A DNA stretch of 40,039 nt from Actinomycetota bacterium (lineage in GTDB: Bacteria > Actinomycetota > CADDZG01 > JAHWKV01 > JAOPZY01): positions 1-40,039 of the forward strand of contig JAOPZY010000086.1 in NCBI GenBank assembly GCA_025963875.1, given 5' to 3'. Each line of letters opens with the position of its first letter. Positions within the stretch are counted from its first letter, which is position 1. The notes below the pieces were generated by a model. That model saw only the letters and a list, made by a program, of their open reading frames with translations. It did not search any database and was not told the origin of the DNA. This document shows positions 8,401 to 17,567 of the stretch, in pieces. The translations under genes were made by a program, and so were the position numbers.

Positions 8401-8449
8401 CTTCTTTGGGTGATAAGTGGTCAATATGGCGGCTATTCACACAAAGAAG
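8401..8449 (-). terminator. Terminator-like dyad after the double GT4 gene
   Basis: A 49-nt dyad is centred on 8425. CTTCTTTG (8401-8408) pairs with CAAAGAAG (8442-8449), then GTGA (8410-8413) with TTCAC (8436-8440), then a weaker inner stem around loop AATAT (8423-8427). It begins 24 nt past the stop at 8474, reading on the minus strand. No T tract follows. It is also upstream of the coiled-coil gene at 8306, whose promoter must lie in 8307-8400. Confidence 0.6.
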
Positions 8450-8473
8450 AGTGGCGAGGGGGGCTCTTGGGGG

Positions 8474-10837
8474 TCAGGTACGCATCAGCAGGCCGTACAG
8501 TTCCTCGGCCACCGACTCGAAGCTGAGGGACGCGGCGTAGGCCCGGGCCGCCTCGCTGAGGCCCTTCCGGCGGCCGGGGTCGCTCAGGAGGCCGAGGATC
8601 TCGGCGGCGAGGGCCTCGGGCGGGGACTCGGTGGGGAGCTTGACCGCCGCGTCGTCCGGCAGCTCCGCCGCAGACCCCAGGGCCGTCACGATCGTCGGGA
8701 TGCCTGCGGCGAGGGCCTCGGCGACGGCACCCGAGAACTCCCCGTTGGTGGAGGCTCGGAGCTGCACGGCGACCATGGCCTCCGACAGGTGGCGGTCCCA
8801 CCCGGCGTCGTCCACCTGGCCCGTGGCGGTGACGGCCCCGGCGATCCCCAGCCTGGCGGCGTGCGCCCTGACTGCGGCCAGGTCCTCTGGGGAGCCGGGG
8901 CCGACGAGGCGAAGGCGGGCGTCCCGCAGGGCCTTGAGCACGATGGCGAAGGCGTCGAGGAGCGCTCCGGTGGCCTTGGTGGGGTTCACGACGCCGAAGC
9001 TCGCCACCACCGGCTCCACCGGCTCGGGCCGCTCGGCGAGGAGACGGAGGGCATGGGGCAGGACGCCCACGCGGGCGGCGTCCTCCGGCCGGGCGTCCCG
9101 CCGGGCGAGACCGGCGGCGAACTCGGACGTCGTGAGGAATCGCAGCGAGGCCCCGATCAGCTCGCCGGCCATGGGCTCGGGCAGTGAGTTCAGGATCGTT
9201 GGTGCGATGAGCAGCGGGTCGGGAGGCTGCGGGGCGTCCGGGTAGAGCGCATGGTGGATGCCCCGGAAGGTATCGGGTTCCAGGGTGCCGTGGTGGGCCG
9301 CGAAGGCGTAGAGCTGGGCCAGCCGGACGTCGTGGGCGAGCACGAGGCCCGGCCGCTTCCGGGCGAGACCCAGGGCGCCGGTGTGGAACTCCGAGTTGCC
9401 GATGGCGTACACCACAGCGTCGTAGCCTCCCCGGGCCGCCTCCACCCGCTCAAGGTGCTCCACGGGATGCACCGGGATGCCGGCGGGGGCCCGGGGCGCC
9501 GACGGCAGCGCTTCCAGGCCTCCCTCCAGGGCGTCGACGAAGGCATCGACCTCGCAGTGGGCGGCAAGAGGCTCCAGCAAACGGTAGCTGTAGGTGGCCA
9601 CGCCCGATCCCTGCGGCGGCAGTGGCGTGACGAAGGCCACCCTGAGCTTGCGCCGGCCTCTCGACCGGGCCGGGGGCCGCGGGGTCGCGAGCAGCTGCTC
9701 GTAGACCCTGACCGCCTCCTCCGCCGCCTGCGCCCAGGTCGGCAGGGGCCGCGCCGAGGCCCGTCGCAGGGCCAGGTGCGTGGAGCGGTCGGTCAGGGCC
9801 CGTGCCATGGTGGCGGCCATGTCCGCCGGGTCGCCGGGGTCGAACTGGCCCTCGGGCGCCGTAACCGCCGCAGGAGCCGAGACGTTGGAGGAGACCACCA
9901 GGGCCCCGCAGGCCATCGCCTCGGCGACCGGCAGCCCGTAGCCTTCGTAGTGCGAGGGGAACACGAACAGGTCGGTCGACTGGTAAGCGGCGATGAGGGT
10001 GGCGTCGTCGATGTAGCCGGGCAGGTAGAGGCGGCGGGAGATCCCGAGGTGACGGGCGAGGCCCTCGAGGTGGCTGCAGTAGCCGTCGGTCATCCCGAAC
10101 GCGACGACAAGCTGGTGGGCAGCTCGCAGGTCCCGGGGGAGGAGGGCGAAGGCCCTGAGCAGACCCTCGACATTCTTGCGGTCGTCCTCGCCCCCGACGG
10201 AGAAGACGAAGGGGTCCTCGAGCCGTACCATGCCCCGCCGCGCCTCGGCCGCAGCCTCGACCCTGGAGGCGGGGCGCCGGAACGAGGACGAGATGCCGGC
10301 GCCGATGGTGGTCACCCGGGCGGCATCGAGGCCGAGGCGGGCGATCGCCTCGTCCCGGCTCGCCGCCGAGATCGCCAGCACCCGGTCGGCGGCCCGGACG
10401 AGCTCCAACCGGGCACGGTAGCGGCGGCGCTGCCCGGGGTCGGCCAGATACTGGGAGGCGAAGACCTCGGGGATGAGGTCGTAGAGGGTGACGACGAGCC
10501 GCATGGGGTTCCCGGCCCCGCTGGGCGGCCACACCCGGGCCAGCGGTTCGTCGAGTTCGAAGGGCGACAGGACGTGGTAGATGCGCCCGGAAGAGAGGTC
10601 GACGTCGCCCGCCCGGTGGACCTTGCCGGTGGCCGCGAGCTCTCCCAGGTCGTCCGGCTCCGGGAGTGACGGGTTGAGGAGGATGGCGCCGACCAGGTCG
10701 GGACGCGTCTCGCAGAGGGCCCTCGTGAACTCGAACGACCAGCGGCCGATGCCGCGGTCCCGGTGGTGGGGGCTTTGCAGGGCCTGGAGATCGAGGATCA
10801 GCGGCCCGGCGCCGGATCCGTCGGTGCTCACGGCCAT
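8474..10837 (-). CDS. Double GT4 glycosyltransferase (two GT-B modules fused)
   Basis: 787 residues. Module 1 (about 1-390) starts GPLILDLQALQSPHHRDRGIGR and has FVFSVGGEDDRKNVEGLLRAF and E-x7-E in SHYEGYGLPVAEAMACGALVV. After a basic linker (PPARSRGRRK), module 2 (about 400-787) starts LRVAFVTPLPPQGSGVATYSY. It includes VASFGVVNPTKATGALLDAF and the shorter-spaced GEFSGAVAEALAAGIPTI. Such fusions are usually processive or add two sugars in succession. Module 1 is closely related to the single GT4 at 17564-18742. ATG 10837 is preferred because module 1 begins there; the frame runs on to 11254 only as a shadow of the helicase gene. A TATCGT box at 10857-10852 fits a short-leader promoter. Confidence 0.93.
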   Translation of the reverse strand: MAVSTDGSGAGPLILDLQALQSPHHRDRGIGRWSFEFTRALCETRPDLVGAILLNPSLPEPDDLGELAATGKVHRAGDVDLSSGRIYHVLSPFELDEPLARVWPPSGAGNPMRLVVTLYDLIPEVFASQYLADPGQRRRYRARLELVRAADRVLAISAASRDEAIARLGLDAARVTTIGAGISSSFRRPASRVEAAAEARRGMVRLEDPFVFSVGGEDDRKNVEGLLRAFALLPRDLRAAHQLVVAFGMTDGYCSHLEGLARHLGISRRLYLPGYIDDATLIAAYQSTDLFVFPSHYEGYGLPVAEAMACGALVVSSNVSAPAAVTAPEGQFDPGDPADMAATMARALTDRSTHLALRRASARPLPTWAQAAEEAVRVYEQLLATPRPPARSRGRRKLRVAFVTPLPPQGSGVATYSYRLLEPLAAHCEVDAFVDALEGGLEALPSAPRAPAGIPVHPVEHLERVEAARGGYDAVVYAIGNSEFHTGALGLARKRPGLVLAHDVRLAQLYAFAAHHGTLEPDTFRGIHHALYPDAPQPPDPLLIAPTILNSLPEPMAGELIGASLRFLTTSEFAAGLARRDARPEDAARVGVLPHALRLLAERPEPVEPVVASFGVVNPTKATGALLDAFAIVLKALRDARLRLVGPGSPEDLAAVRAHAARLGIAGAVTATGQVDDAGWDRHLSEAMVAVQLRASTNGEFSGAVAEALAAGIPTIVTALGSAAELPDDAAVKLPTESPPEALAAEILGLLSDPGRRKGLSEAARAYAASLSFESVAEELYGLLMRT

Positions 10838-10913
10838 GACGATACATGGCGACGATACCTGGCATCCTGGGGCCGTGGGCGGACGAGCGGCGGGTCCCCA
10901 GACGGACCCGGCA
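10838..10913. promoter_or_regulatory. Divergent gap between double GT4 and HelR-like ATPase
   Basis: On the minus strand TATCGT occurs twice (10857-10852 and 10844-10839); the first is spaced to give an ~8-nt leader before ATG 10837. On the plus strand CATCCT (10863-10868) lies exactly 6 nt before an in-frame GTG at 10875, the same spacing as at trpB, hypF and the lipoprotein. This leaves open whether the helicase starts at 10875 or at ATG 10914. No Shine-Dalgarno sequence supports either. Confidence 0.4.
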
Positions 10914-12962
10914 ATGGGCGACGAGCTCAGCGGCGAGCAGGAGTACCTGGCCCACGCACGACGCTGCCTGGAGGCGATGCGGCGCAACGTCGCCGGCCTG
11001 AAGGCCCAGGGCGGCGACAAGATGGCCCGGGAGATCCTCGAGGCCAATCTCGCCGCCCGCCTGACGGCGCTGCAGGACGACCCCGACGTGCCCCTCTTCT
11101 TCGGCCGCATCGACCTAGGCTCGGCCTCCTCACCGAACTCCTCCCCGAACTCCTCTCCGAACCCAGGGCACCGCGGGGAGGTCTTCCACCTCGGCCGGCG
11201 CCACGTCCAGGACAGCGAGGGCGACCCCGTCGTCGTCGACTGGCGGGCCAACATCGCCCGGCCCTTCTACCGGGCGAGCAGCCGGGATGCCATGGGGGTC
11301 CACCGGCGGCGCCGGTTCGGTTTCCAGCGCGGCGAGCTCACCGGGTTCGAGGACGAGCTGCTCGGTCTCGGCCAGGAGCTGGAGGGGCTCTCGCCGCTCG
11401 TCGCCGCCGAGATCGAACGCCCTCGCACCGGTCCCATGCGGGACATCGTCGCGAGCATCCAGCCCGAGCAGGACGAGATCGTCCGGGCGGGGATCGACCA
11501 GAGCGTCTGCGTCCAGGGTGGCCCGGGCACCGGCAAGACCGCCGTGGGCCTGCACCGGGCGGCCTACCTCCTCTACGCCCACGCCGCCCAGCTCCGGCGG
11601 GCCGGCGTCCTGGTGGTCGGGCCCAACGACGCGTTCATTCGCTACATCGGCGACGTCCTCCCAGCCCTCGGCGAGGTCTCGGTGGACCAGATGCCGCTGT
11701 CGGAGCTGCTCGCACGGCCCCGCATCCAGGTCCGGGGGACCGATGGCGATGCCGCCGCCGCCGTGAAACACAGCGCAGCCATGGCCGCGGTCATCCGCCG
11801 GGCCTGCTACCTGCGGCTTGCCACGCCGGACGAGCCGCTGGCCGTGCGGGTCGGCGTCACCGCCGTCCGGCTCCCACCGGCGGAGATAGCGAAGATCCGC
11901 CAGCGCGTCCTGCTGCGCAACCTCCCCTACAACGCCGGGCGCACAGCCTTCCGCAACCTGCTGGTCGACCGCCTGCTCCAGATCACCGAGCTGTCCGTGC
12001 AGAATGTCACGCGCAGCGACGTCGTCGCGGCATTGCGGGAGTCCAAGGTCGCCCGGGACATCGCCGGCGCCGTCTGGCCGACCATCGATCCCATCGACGT
12101 CGTCTACGAGTTGCTCTCGGACCCGGAAACCATGGCCGCCGCAGCCGAGGGCATCCTCAGCGACCAGGAGCAGGCGATGCTGGTCTGGAGCGGACGCCCC
12201 GTGCGGGCGAAAGCTCCGTGGTCGGTAGCGGACCTGGTGCTGCTCGACGAGGCGGCAGGGCTCCTCGACCGGCCCCGGGGCTACGGCCACGTCGTGGTCG
12301 ACGAGGCCCAGGACCTCTCGCCCATGCAACTGCGGGCCGTGGGGCGGCGGTACCAGCGCAGCGTGACCCTGCTCGGCGATCTCGCCCAGGCCACGACCTC
12401 GTGGTCGTCGTCCACCTGGGACGAGGTGCTGTCCAACATCGGCATCGCCAAGGCGTCGGTCGAGACGCTGCAGAAGGCCTTTCGGGTGCCGGGCTCCGTG
12501 CTGGCCGTGGCCAACCGGCTCCTGCCGGACATCGCCCCCGACCTTGCCCCGGCCCTCGCCGTCCGCGACACACCGGACGCCTTGACCAGCGTGGTCGTGA
12601 CGCCCGATGCCATCCCGGCCGAGGTCGCCGCCAAGGTCCGCTGGGCGCTGGAACGGCCGGGTTCGGTGGGCGTCATCGTGCCGGCGGACCGCACCGCCGC
12701 CGTCGGATCGGCGCTGGACGCTCTCGGCATCGCCTGGGCCGATGTGGACGAGGGGCAATCCGTCGCCCGGGTCACGCTGCTGCGCGCGGAGCAGGCCAAG
12801 GGCCTGGAGTTCGATGTCGTCGTGCTGGCGGAGCCCGAGCGCCTCGCGGCGGGGGAGGTCCGGCAGCTGCGCCTGCTCTACATTGCGATCACCCGGGCGG
12901 TCCTCCGCCTGGTGCTGGTGCAGTCGGCGCCCCTCCCGGCGCGGCTAGGGATCGGGGCCTGA
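10914..12962 (+). CDS. HelD/HelR-like RNA polymerase-recycling UvrD-family ATPase
   Basis: 682 residues from ATG 10914 (695 if GTG 10875 is used). The N-terminal arm (LSGEQEYLAHARRCLEAMRRN) is a helical coiled coil of the kind HelD inserts into RNA polymerase. After VVVDWRANIARPFYRAS comes Walker A GGPGTGKTAVGLHR near residue 201, then VVVDEAQDLSPMQLRAVG near 460, and motif VI LLYIAITRAVLRLVLV at the end. Known HelD-class proteins release stalled RNA polymerase from DNA with ATP, and HelR also protects it from rifamycins. A three-fold imperfect 12-nt repeat at about 11129-11164 encodes SSPNSSPNSSPN, a flexible insert in the N-terminal region. It is divergent from the double GT4 and is followed by a 15-bp hairpin. 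Classification between HelD classes is not settled. Confidence 0.88.
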   Translation: MGDELSGEQEYLAHARRCLEAMRRNVAGLKAQGGDKMAREILEANLAARLTALQDDPDVPLFFGRIDLGSASSPNSSPNSSPNPGHRGEVFHLGRRHVQDSEGDPVVVDWRANIARPFYRASSRDAMGVHRRRRFGFQRGELTGFEDELLGLGQELEGLSPLVAAEIERPRTGPMRDIVASIQPEQDEIVRAGIDQSVCVQGGPGTGKTAVGLHRAAYLLYAHAAQLRRAGVLVVGPNDAFIRYIGDVLPALGEVSVDQMPLSELLARPRIQVRGTDGDAAAAVKHSAAMAAVIRRACYLRLATPDEPLAVRVGVTAVRLPPAEIAKIRQRVLLRNLPYNAGRTAFRNLLVDRLLQITELSVQNVTRSDVVAALRESKVARDIAGAVWPTIDPIDVVYELLSDPETMAAAAEGILSDQEQAMLVWSGRPVRAKAPWSVADLVLLDEAAGLLDRPRGYGHVVVDEAQDLSPMQLRAVGRRYQRSVTLLGDLAQATTSWSSSTWDEVLSNIGIAKASVETLQKAFRVPGSVLAVANRLLPDIAPDLAPALAVRDTPDALTSVVVTPDAIPAEVAAKVRWALERPGSVGVIVPADRTAAVGSALDALGIAWADVDEGQSVARVTLLRAEQAKGLEFDVVVLAEPERLAAGEVRQLRLLYIAITRAVLRLVLVQSAPLPARLGIGA

Positions 12963-12974
12963 GGAAAATCGAGA

Positions 12975-13009
12975 TTCTGTTTCGCCACGCATATCGTGGT
13001 GAAACAGAA
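12975..13009 (+). terminator. Terminator-like 15-bp hairpin after the HelR-like gene
   Basis: The left arm is 12975-12989 (TTCTGTTTCGCCACG), the loop CATAT (12990-12994) and the right arm 12995-13009. All 15 positions pair, one as G-U. It starts 12 nt past the stop codon. It is followed by A-rich rather than T-rich sequence. An A-rich stretch on both sides sets it apart from the GC-rich surroundings. Confidence 0.7.
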
Positions 13010-13066
13010 AAAGAAATGTTGAGAACCGCTTGACCAGCGCCCACGGCACCCGAGGTGAGGTCGGAA

Positions 13067-13597
13067 GTGACGGAGATCACGCAGGTCCGGATCGAGCCAT
13101 GGAAAGAGGACGACCTTGCCCTGCTGCGCCGCAAGAATGCGCCGGAGATGATGGAGCACCTGGGAGGTCCGGAGACCGAGGATCGGATCCTCCGGCGCCA
13201 CCGGCGGTATGTCGACCTGGCCGGGACCGGCACCGGGCGGATGTTCAGCATCGTGCTGCTTCCCGAAGGCGAGGCCGTCGGCAGCGTCGGGTACTGGGAA
13301 CGCGTCTGGGCGGAGGAGACCGTCTACGAGACCGGCTGGAGCGTCCTGCCGCCATTCCAGGGCCGGGGCATCGCGACCGCGGCCGTTGTGGCCGCCGTCG
13401 CCAGCGCGCGCGCCGAGCGCAAACATCGCTTTCTGCATGCGTTCCCGTCGGTGGACAATGCCGCGTCGAACGCGCTCTGCCGCAAGGTCGGCTTCCTGTT
13501 CGTGGCGGAATGCGACTTCGAGTACCCGCCGGGCAGCATCATGCGTTGCAACGACTGGCGACTGGACCTCACCGAGGCGAGTGCAGGAGTTGGCTAG
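13067..13597 (+). CDS. GNAT acetyltransferase, RimJ/RimL-like
   Basis: About 176 residues. VRIEPWKEDDLALLRRKNAPEMMEHLGG is the usual N-terminus of the family. EGEAVGSVGYWERVWAEETVYETGWSVLPPFQGRGIATAAV carries the acetyl-CoA binding motif A (Q-x-x-G-x-G/A: PFQGRGIA). The protein ends with FPSVDNAASNALCRKVGFLFVAECDFEYPPG, the N-A-S-N-x-L-x-x-K-x-G-F motif of RimJ/RimL proteins that modify N-terminal amines or small molecules. GTG 13067 is preferred over GTG 13055 because GAGGTGAGG lies about 7 nt before it. The stop codon overlaps the proposed trp promoter. The acceptor is unknown. Confidence 0.88.
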   Translation: MTEITQVRIEPWKEDDLALLRRKNAPEMMEHLGGPETEDRILRRHRRYVDLAGTGTGRMFSIVLLPEGEAVGSVGYWERVWAEETVYETGWSVLPPFQGRGIATAAVVAAVASARAERKHRFLHAFPSVDNAASNALCRKVGFLFVAECDFEYPPGSIMRCNDWRLDLTEASAGVG

Positions 13598-13619
13598 TCT
13601 TCTAGAACTCTGCTAGGCT
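13590..13619 (+). promoter_or_regulatory. Leaderless trp promoter with three CTAG motifs
   Basis: TTGGCT (13590-13595), an 18-nt spacer and TAGGCT (13614-13619) end exactly 6 nt before ATG 13626, so the transcript should start on the A of ATG. CTAG occurs at 13594, 13602 and 13613. The first two form CTAG-N4-CTAG, the spacing in the E. coli TrpR operator, and TTCTAGAA (13600-13607) is an 8-bp palindrome inside the spacer. A TrpR-type regulator is speculative here. Confidence 0.55.
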
Positions 13620-13625
13620 CACCCC

Positions 13626-14784
<1,159 letters not shown>

Positions 14785-14788
<4 letters not shown>

Positions 14789-15564
14789 CGGGCCTGGAGA
14801 CCCACCTCCGGCATCGGCGCGATCTCGGCCGGCCGCTGCTGGTCCCCTACGTCATGGCCGGCATCACCGCCGACTGGACCGGCCTGGTCTGCGCCATGGC
14901 CGGTGCGGGGGCGGACGCGGTCGAGGTCGGGCTGCCGTTCTCGGACCCGGTGGTCGACGGCCCGACCCTCCAGCAGGCCTCGGCCCGGGCACTCGGCAAC
15001 GGCGCCAGGCCCTCCCGGCTGGTGGCGGAGCTCGAAGACGTGGAAGCCGCCGTCCCGGTCGTGCTGATGGCCTACGCCAATACCGTCTACGCCACCGGCC
15101 TGGGTTCCTTCGTCGACCGGGCGGCGGGTGCGGGGGTCGCGGGGGTCATCGTGCCCGACCTGCCGCTGGAGGAGTCGCAGGCATACGAGAACGTGACGGC
15201 GGCAGCCGGCATCGCGGCAATCCTGCTCGCCGCACCCTCGTGCTCGAACGACCGCATCGGCGCCGTCTGCGCCCGCTCCCGCGGCTTCGTCTACGCGGTG
15301 AGCGCCATGCGCACCACCGGCGAGCGGGACAGCCTCGCCGGCAGCGCCCTGCCGATCGCCCGGCGGGTGAAATCGTGCACCGACCGGCCGGTGCTCGCCG
15401 GCTTCGGCATCTCGTCGCCGACCCAGGCGGCGGCCGTGGCGGCAGTGGCCGACGGCGTCGTGGTGGCGTCCTCCCTGATGCGGCTGTTGCTGGACGGCGC
15501 ACCGCACGCAGCAGTCCTCGAGTCCGTGGCGGCACTGCGCCAGGCGCTCGACGGCGCCGCATGA
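14785..15564 (+). CDS. trpA: Tryptophan synthase alpha chain
   Basis: 259 residues, the usual length for TrpA, an eight-strand beta/alpha barrel that cleaves indole-3-glycerol phosphate and passes indole to Trp[21 protein letters not shown] holds both catalytic acids, Glu47 and Asp58 (E. coli Glu49 and Asp60). [24 protein letters not shown] and the phosphate-binding [25 protein letters not shown] match the family. The loop-6 region reads [16 protein letters not shown], where most homologues have a glycine-valine pair before TGER, so it is slightly divergent. GTG 14785 overlaps the trpB stop (GTGA), and the stop overlaps the GntR start (ATGA). The gene is intact although its partner is frameshifted. 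Confidence 0.95.
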
Positions 15565-16307
15565 GGCGGGGGCCCAAGTACCTGCGGATCCGGGAGGCGC
15601 TGCGGCAGGAGATCGATGCCGGGCGGTATCCCCCGGGATCGCCCCTGCCCTCCCAGCGCCTGCTGGCGGAACGCTTCGGGGTCACGCTCATGACGGTCCG
15701 CCAGGCGATCGGCCTGCTGGAGGAAGAAGGAGTGGTGACGACGCGCCAGGGCAGCGGCACCTTCGTCCGCCAGCGACCGTTCGCCTACCGCCTCGGCCCC
15801 CTGCGCAGCCTGGCCCGGGAGATCGCGGCTGCCGGCGGGGATCTGGCGACCACGGTGACGGGTGCCGCGCGGGGGCGGGCGCCCGACGGCGTGGCGGAGC
15901 GGTTGGGGGCGGCAGCCGGCGACGACGTCGTCGTGCTCGAGCGGCTCCGGGTCCTCGACGGCGAGCCCCTGCTCGTCCAGCGCTCCTACCTGCCGGTGGA
16001 GCTGGGAAGCCTCCTCACACCCGGCGAGCTCACGACCGCATCGCTCTACGACCTCCTCCAGCGCGACGCGGGGGTCACGGTGGCACGGGCCACGGAGACC
16101 ATCACGGCGGTCGCCCTCGGGCCGGCAGACGCCCGTGCCCTCGTCCGCAAGGCACGCTCACCGGGACTCCTGAGCCGCCGGCGCACGTTCGACGCCCTCG
16201 ACCGGCCGGTGCTCGAGGACTGGGCGTTCCTCCCCGCGGGCAGGGTGGTGCTGACGCTGGAGCGGAATGCCGAGGCTCCGGCGCCGGCAGCAACGTGGAG
16301 CCGGTGA
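15561..16307 (+). CDS. GntR-family regulator, HutC/UTRA type
   Basis: 248 residues. Residues 1-75 form the GntR winged helix: KYLRIREALRQEIDAGRYPPGSPLPSQRLLAERFGVTLMTVRQAIGLLEEEGVVTTRQGSGTFV in outline, with the characteristic PS..LAE and TVR.A motifs. From about residue 85 a UTRA-like ligand domain follows (VVVLERLRVLDGEPLLVQRSYLPVELG, TASLYDLLQRDAGVTVARATETITAV). UTRA domains bind small ligands such as sugars, histidine or amino-acid derivatives. ATG 15561 is in an ATGA overlap with trpA, so it is co-translated with the tryptophan synthase genes. This is an unusual partner and the ligand is unknown. Confidence 0.93.
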   Translation: MRRGPKYLRIREALRQEIDAGRYPPGSPLPSQRLLAERFGVTLMTVRQAIGLLEEEGVVTTRQGSGTFVRQRPFAYRLGPLRSLAREIAAAGGDLATTVTGAARGRAPDGVAERLGAAAGDDVVVLERLRVLDGEPLLVQRSYLPVELGSLLTPGELTTASLYDLLQRDAGVTVARATETITAVALGPADARALVRKARSPGLLSRRRTFDALDRPVLEDWAFLPAGRVVLTLERNAEAPAPAATWSR

Positions 16308-16311
16308 CGAC

Positions 16312-16438
16312 GGAACGCCTTTCAGGGGACCGGCCAGGGGCCAGCAGGGCCGGGAGGTTCGCAACGAAAACCGTGTTCCACACGGAAAATGTTGCGGACC
16401 TCTCCCTGGAACGCCCCCCTTTCAGGGAACCAGCCAGG
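16312..16438. repeat. Imperfect direct repeats flanking a nested hairpin
   Basis: Repeat 1 (16312-16338) and repeat 2 (16408-16438) share GGAACGCC, TTTCAGGG, ACC and GCCAGG in order; repeat 2 has four extra C. Repeat 2 includes the stop and last codons of the mannosyltransferase gene (WLVP-stop). Repeat 1, read on the minus strand, gives a similar WPVP-stop ending. The hairpin 16352-16406 sits between them, as if the gene's 3' end had been duplicated around it. Confidence 0.55.
16352..16406. terminator. Bidirectional nested hairpin between convergent genes
   Basis: The outer stem is GAGGTTCGCAAC (16354-16365) with GTTGCGGACCTC (16391-16402), 12 pairs including one G-U. The internal loops are GAAAA and AAAAT (5 + 5). 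The inner stem is CCGTGT (16371-16376) with ACACGG (16380-16385) around TCC. It lies between the GntR stop (16307) and the mannosyltransferase stop (16422). No T tract. Confidence 0.7.
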
Positions 16439-17567
16439 TGGTCGTCCCGATGAGGCAGAACAGGACCGCCATCAGCATCGCGGAGGTGCCGATCACCAGC
16501 CAGAAGGGCACGTCTCGGAGCGAGCGCGCCAACGGGGCGAAGAGAGGGAACGCCGTCAGGGCGAAGCGGGGCGTCGAGGAGTACGTCTGGAAGTAGGCCG
16601 CAAGGGCAAGGGTCGAGACCGTGTACAGCCAGATGATCATCGGTGGGCGCCAGCGAGCCATCAGGACGATGCAGACGACGACCAGGGCCAGCGTGGCGAA
16701 GCTGGCGGTGCGATCGAGGTCCATGAGGGGATGGGCCAGATAGGTCGACAGGACCTTGCCCACCTGTGACGATTGGAACCCGAACCCTTGGCTGGACCAC
16801 CCGCGGTCCCGCGCGTGGAGGTTGGCCAGGAAGTCCCCCGTCCGCCATTGCAGGAACGCGAAGAACCCGATGACCCCCCACGGTGCGAGCAAGGGCGCAA
16901 CGAACGGCCGTATCGAGCGGGTACGCCGGAACGCGGCGGCTGCGGCCCAGGCGCAGGGCAGAAAAAGGACGAACCCGGTGGGCCTCGAGGCCCCCGCCGC
17001 GAGCGCGGCAAGACCGGCGACGACCCAGCGCTCGTCGAGCAGCGCCAGCAGGCAGATTGCCGACGCCAGCAGGAGGATCCCTTCCGAGTACGCCATGGAG
17101 AAGATGAACGCCCAGGGGAAGAAGCAGAGCAGCGTCACCGTCCGGAGCGCCGCCGGAGCGTCCATTGGGCGCTCGATCAGGACGTAGATGACCGCCATGG
17201 CGAGGCCCGAGGCAACCAGATTGACCGCCAGCGCCGAGGTGACCCAGGAGAGGCCCGTGAGGCCGTGGAACGCCCGGATCGCCAGCGGATAGAGGGGGAA
17301 GAAGGCGTGGTCGGACTGGCCGGGCGCCGGCACCAGGGCCTTCGGGTACCCGTGCCTGGCAACCTCCAGGTACCACGCCCCGTCCCAGTACGCCAGGAAC
17401 CTCGAGGCGCCGCCGGCGGTCGGGAGTTTGAGGGCGAAGAACAGGACCAGGCCGAGGGCAGCCCGGGAGCAGGCGAAGATGCCCAGCGGCGCCGCCAGCC
17501 GCCGCAGGCCGGGTGAAGGTAGTCCGACATCGCGCGCCTGCGCGCGATCTGCACCCAAGGTCCTCAC
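16422..17567 (-). CDS. PIG-V-like (GPI mannosyltransferase 2-type) GT-C membrane protein
   Basis: 381 residues with about nine to ten transmembrane helices. After TM1 the luminal loop reads AYWDGAWYLEVARHGYP, the WDG.WY..IA..GY signature of PIG-V-like enzymes, and then HAFFPLYPLAIRAFHGL. These use a polyprenyl-phosphate sugar (often mannose) outside the membrane. GTG 17567 is in a GTGA overlap with the stop of the upstream GT4, which excludes the longer frame to 17996. An 8-bp perfect inverted repeat (TCGCGCGC, CTG, GCGCGCGA-type pairing) lies just inside the start, near 17533-17550, and could fold in the mRNA near the ribosome. It is the last gene of the operon from 19173. Confidence 0.88.
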   Translation of the reverse strand: MRTLGADRAQARDVGLPSPGLRRLAAPLGIFACSRAALGLVLFFALKLPTAGGASRFLAYWDGAWYLEVARHGYPKALVPAPGQSDHAFFPLYPLAIRAFHGLTGLSWVTSALAVNLVASGLAMAVIYVLIERPMDAPAALRTVTLLCFFPWAFIFSMAYSEGILLLASAICLLALLDERWVVAGLAALAAGASRPTGFVLFLPCAWAAAAAFRRTRSIRPFVAPLLAPWGVIGFFAFLQWRTGDFLANLHARDRGWSSQGFGFQSSQVGKVLSTYLAHPLMDLDRTASFATLALVVVCIVLMARWRPPMIIWLYTVSTLALAAYFQTYSSTPRFALTAFPLFAPLARSLRDVPFWLVIGTSAMLMAVLFCLIGTTTWLVP

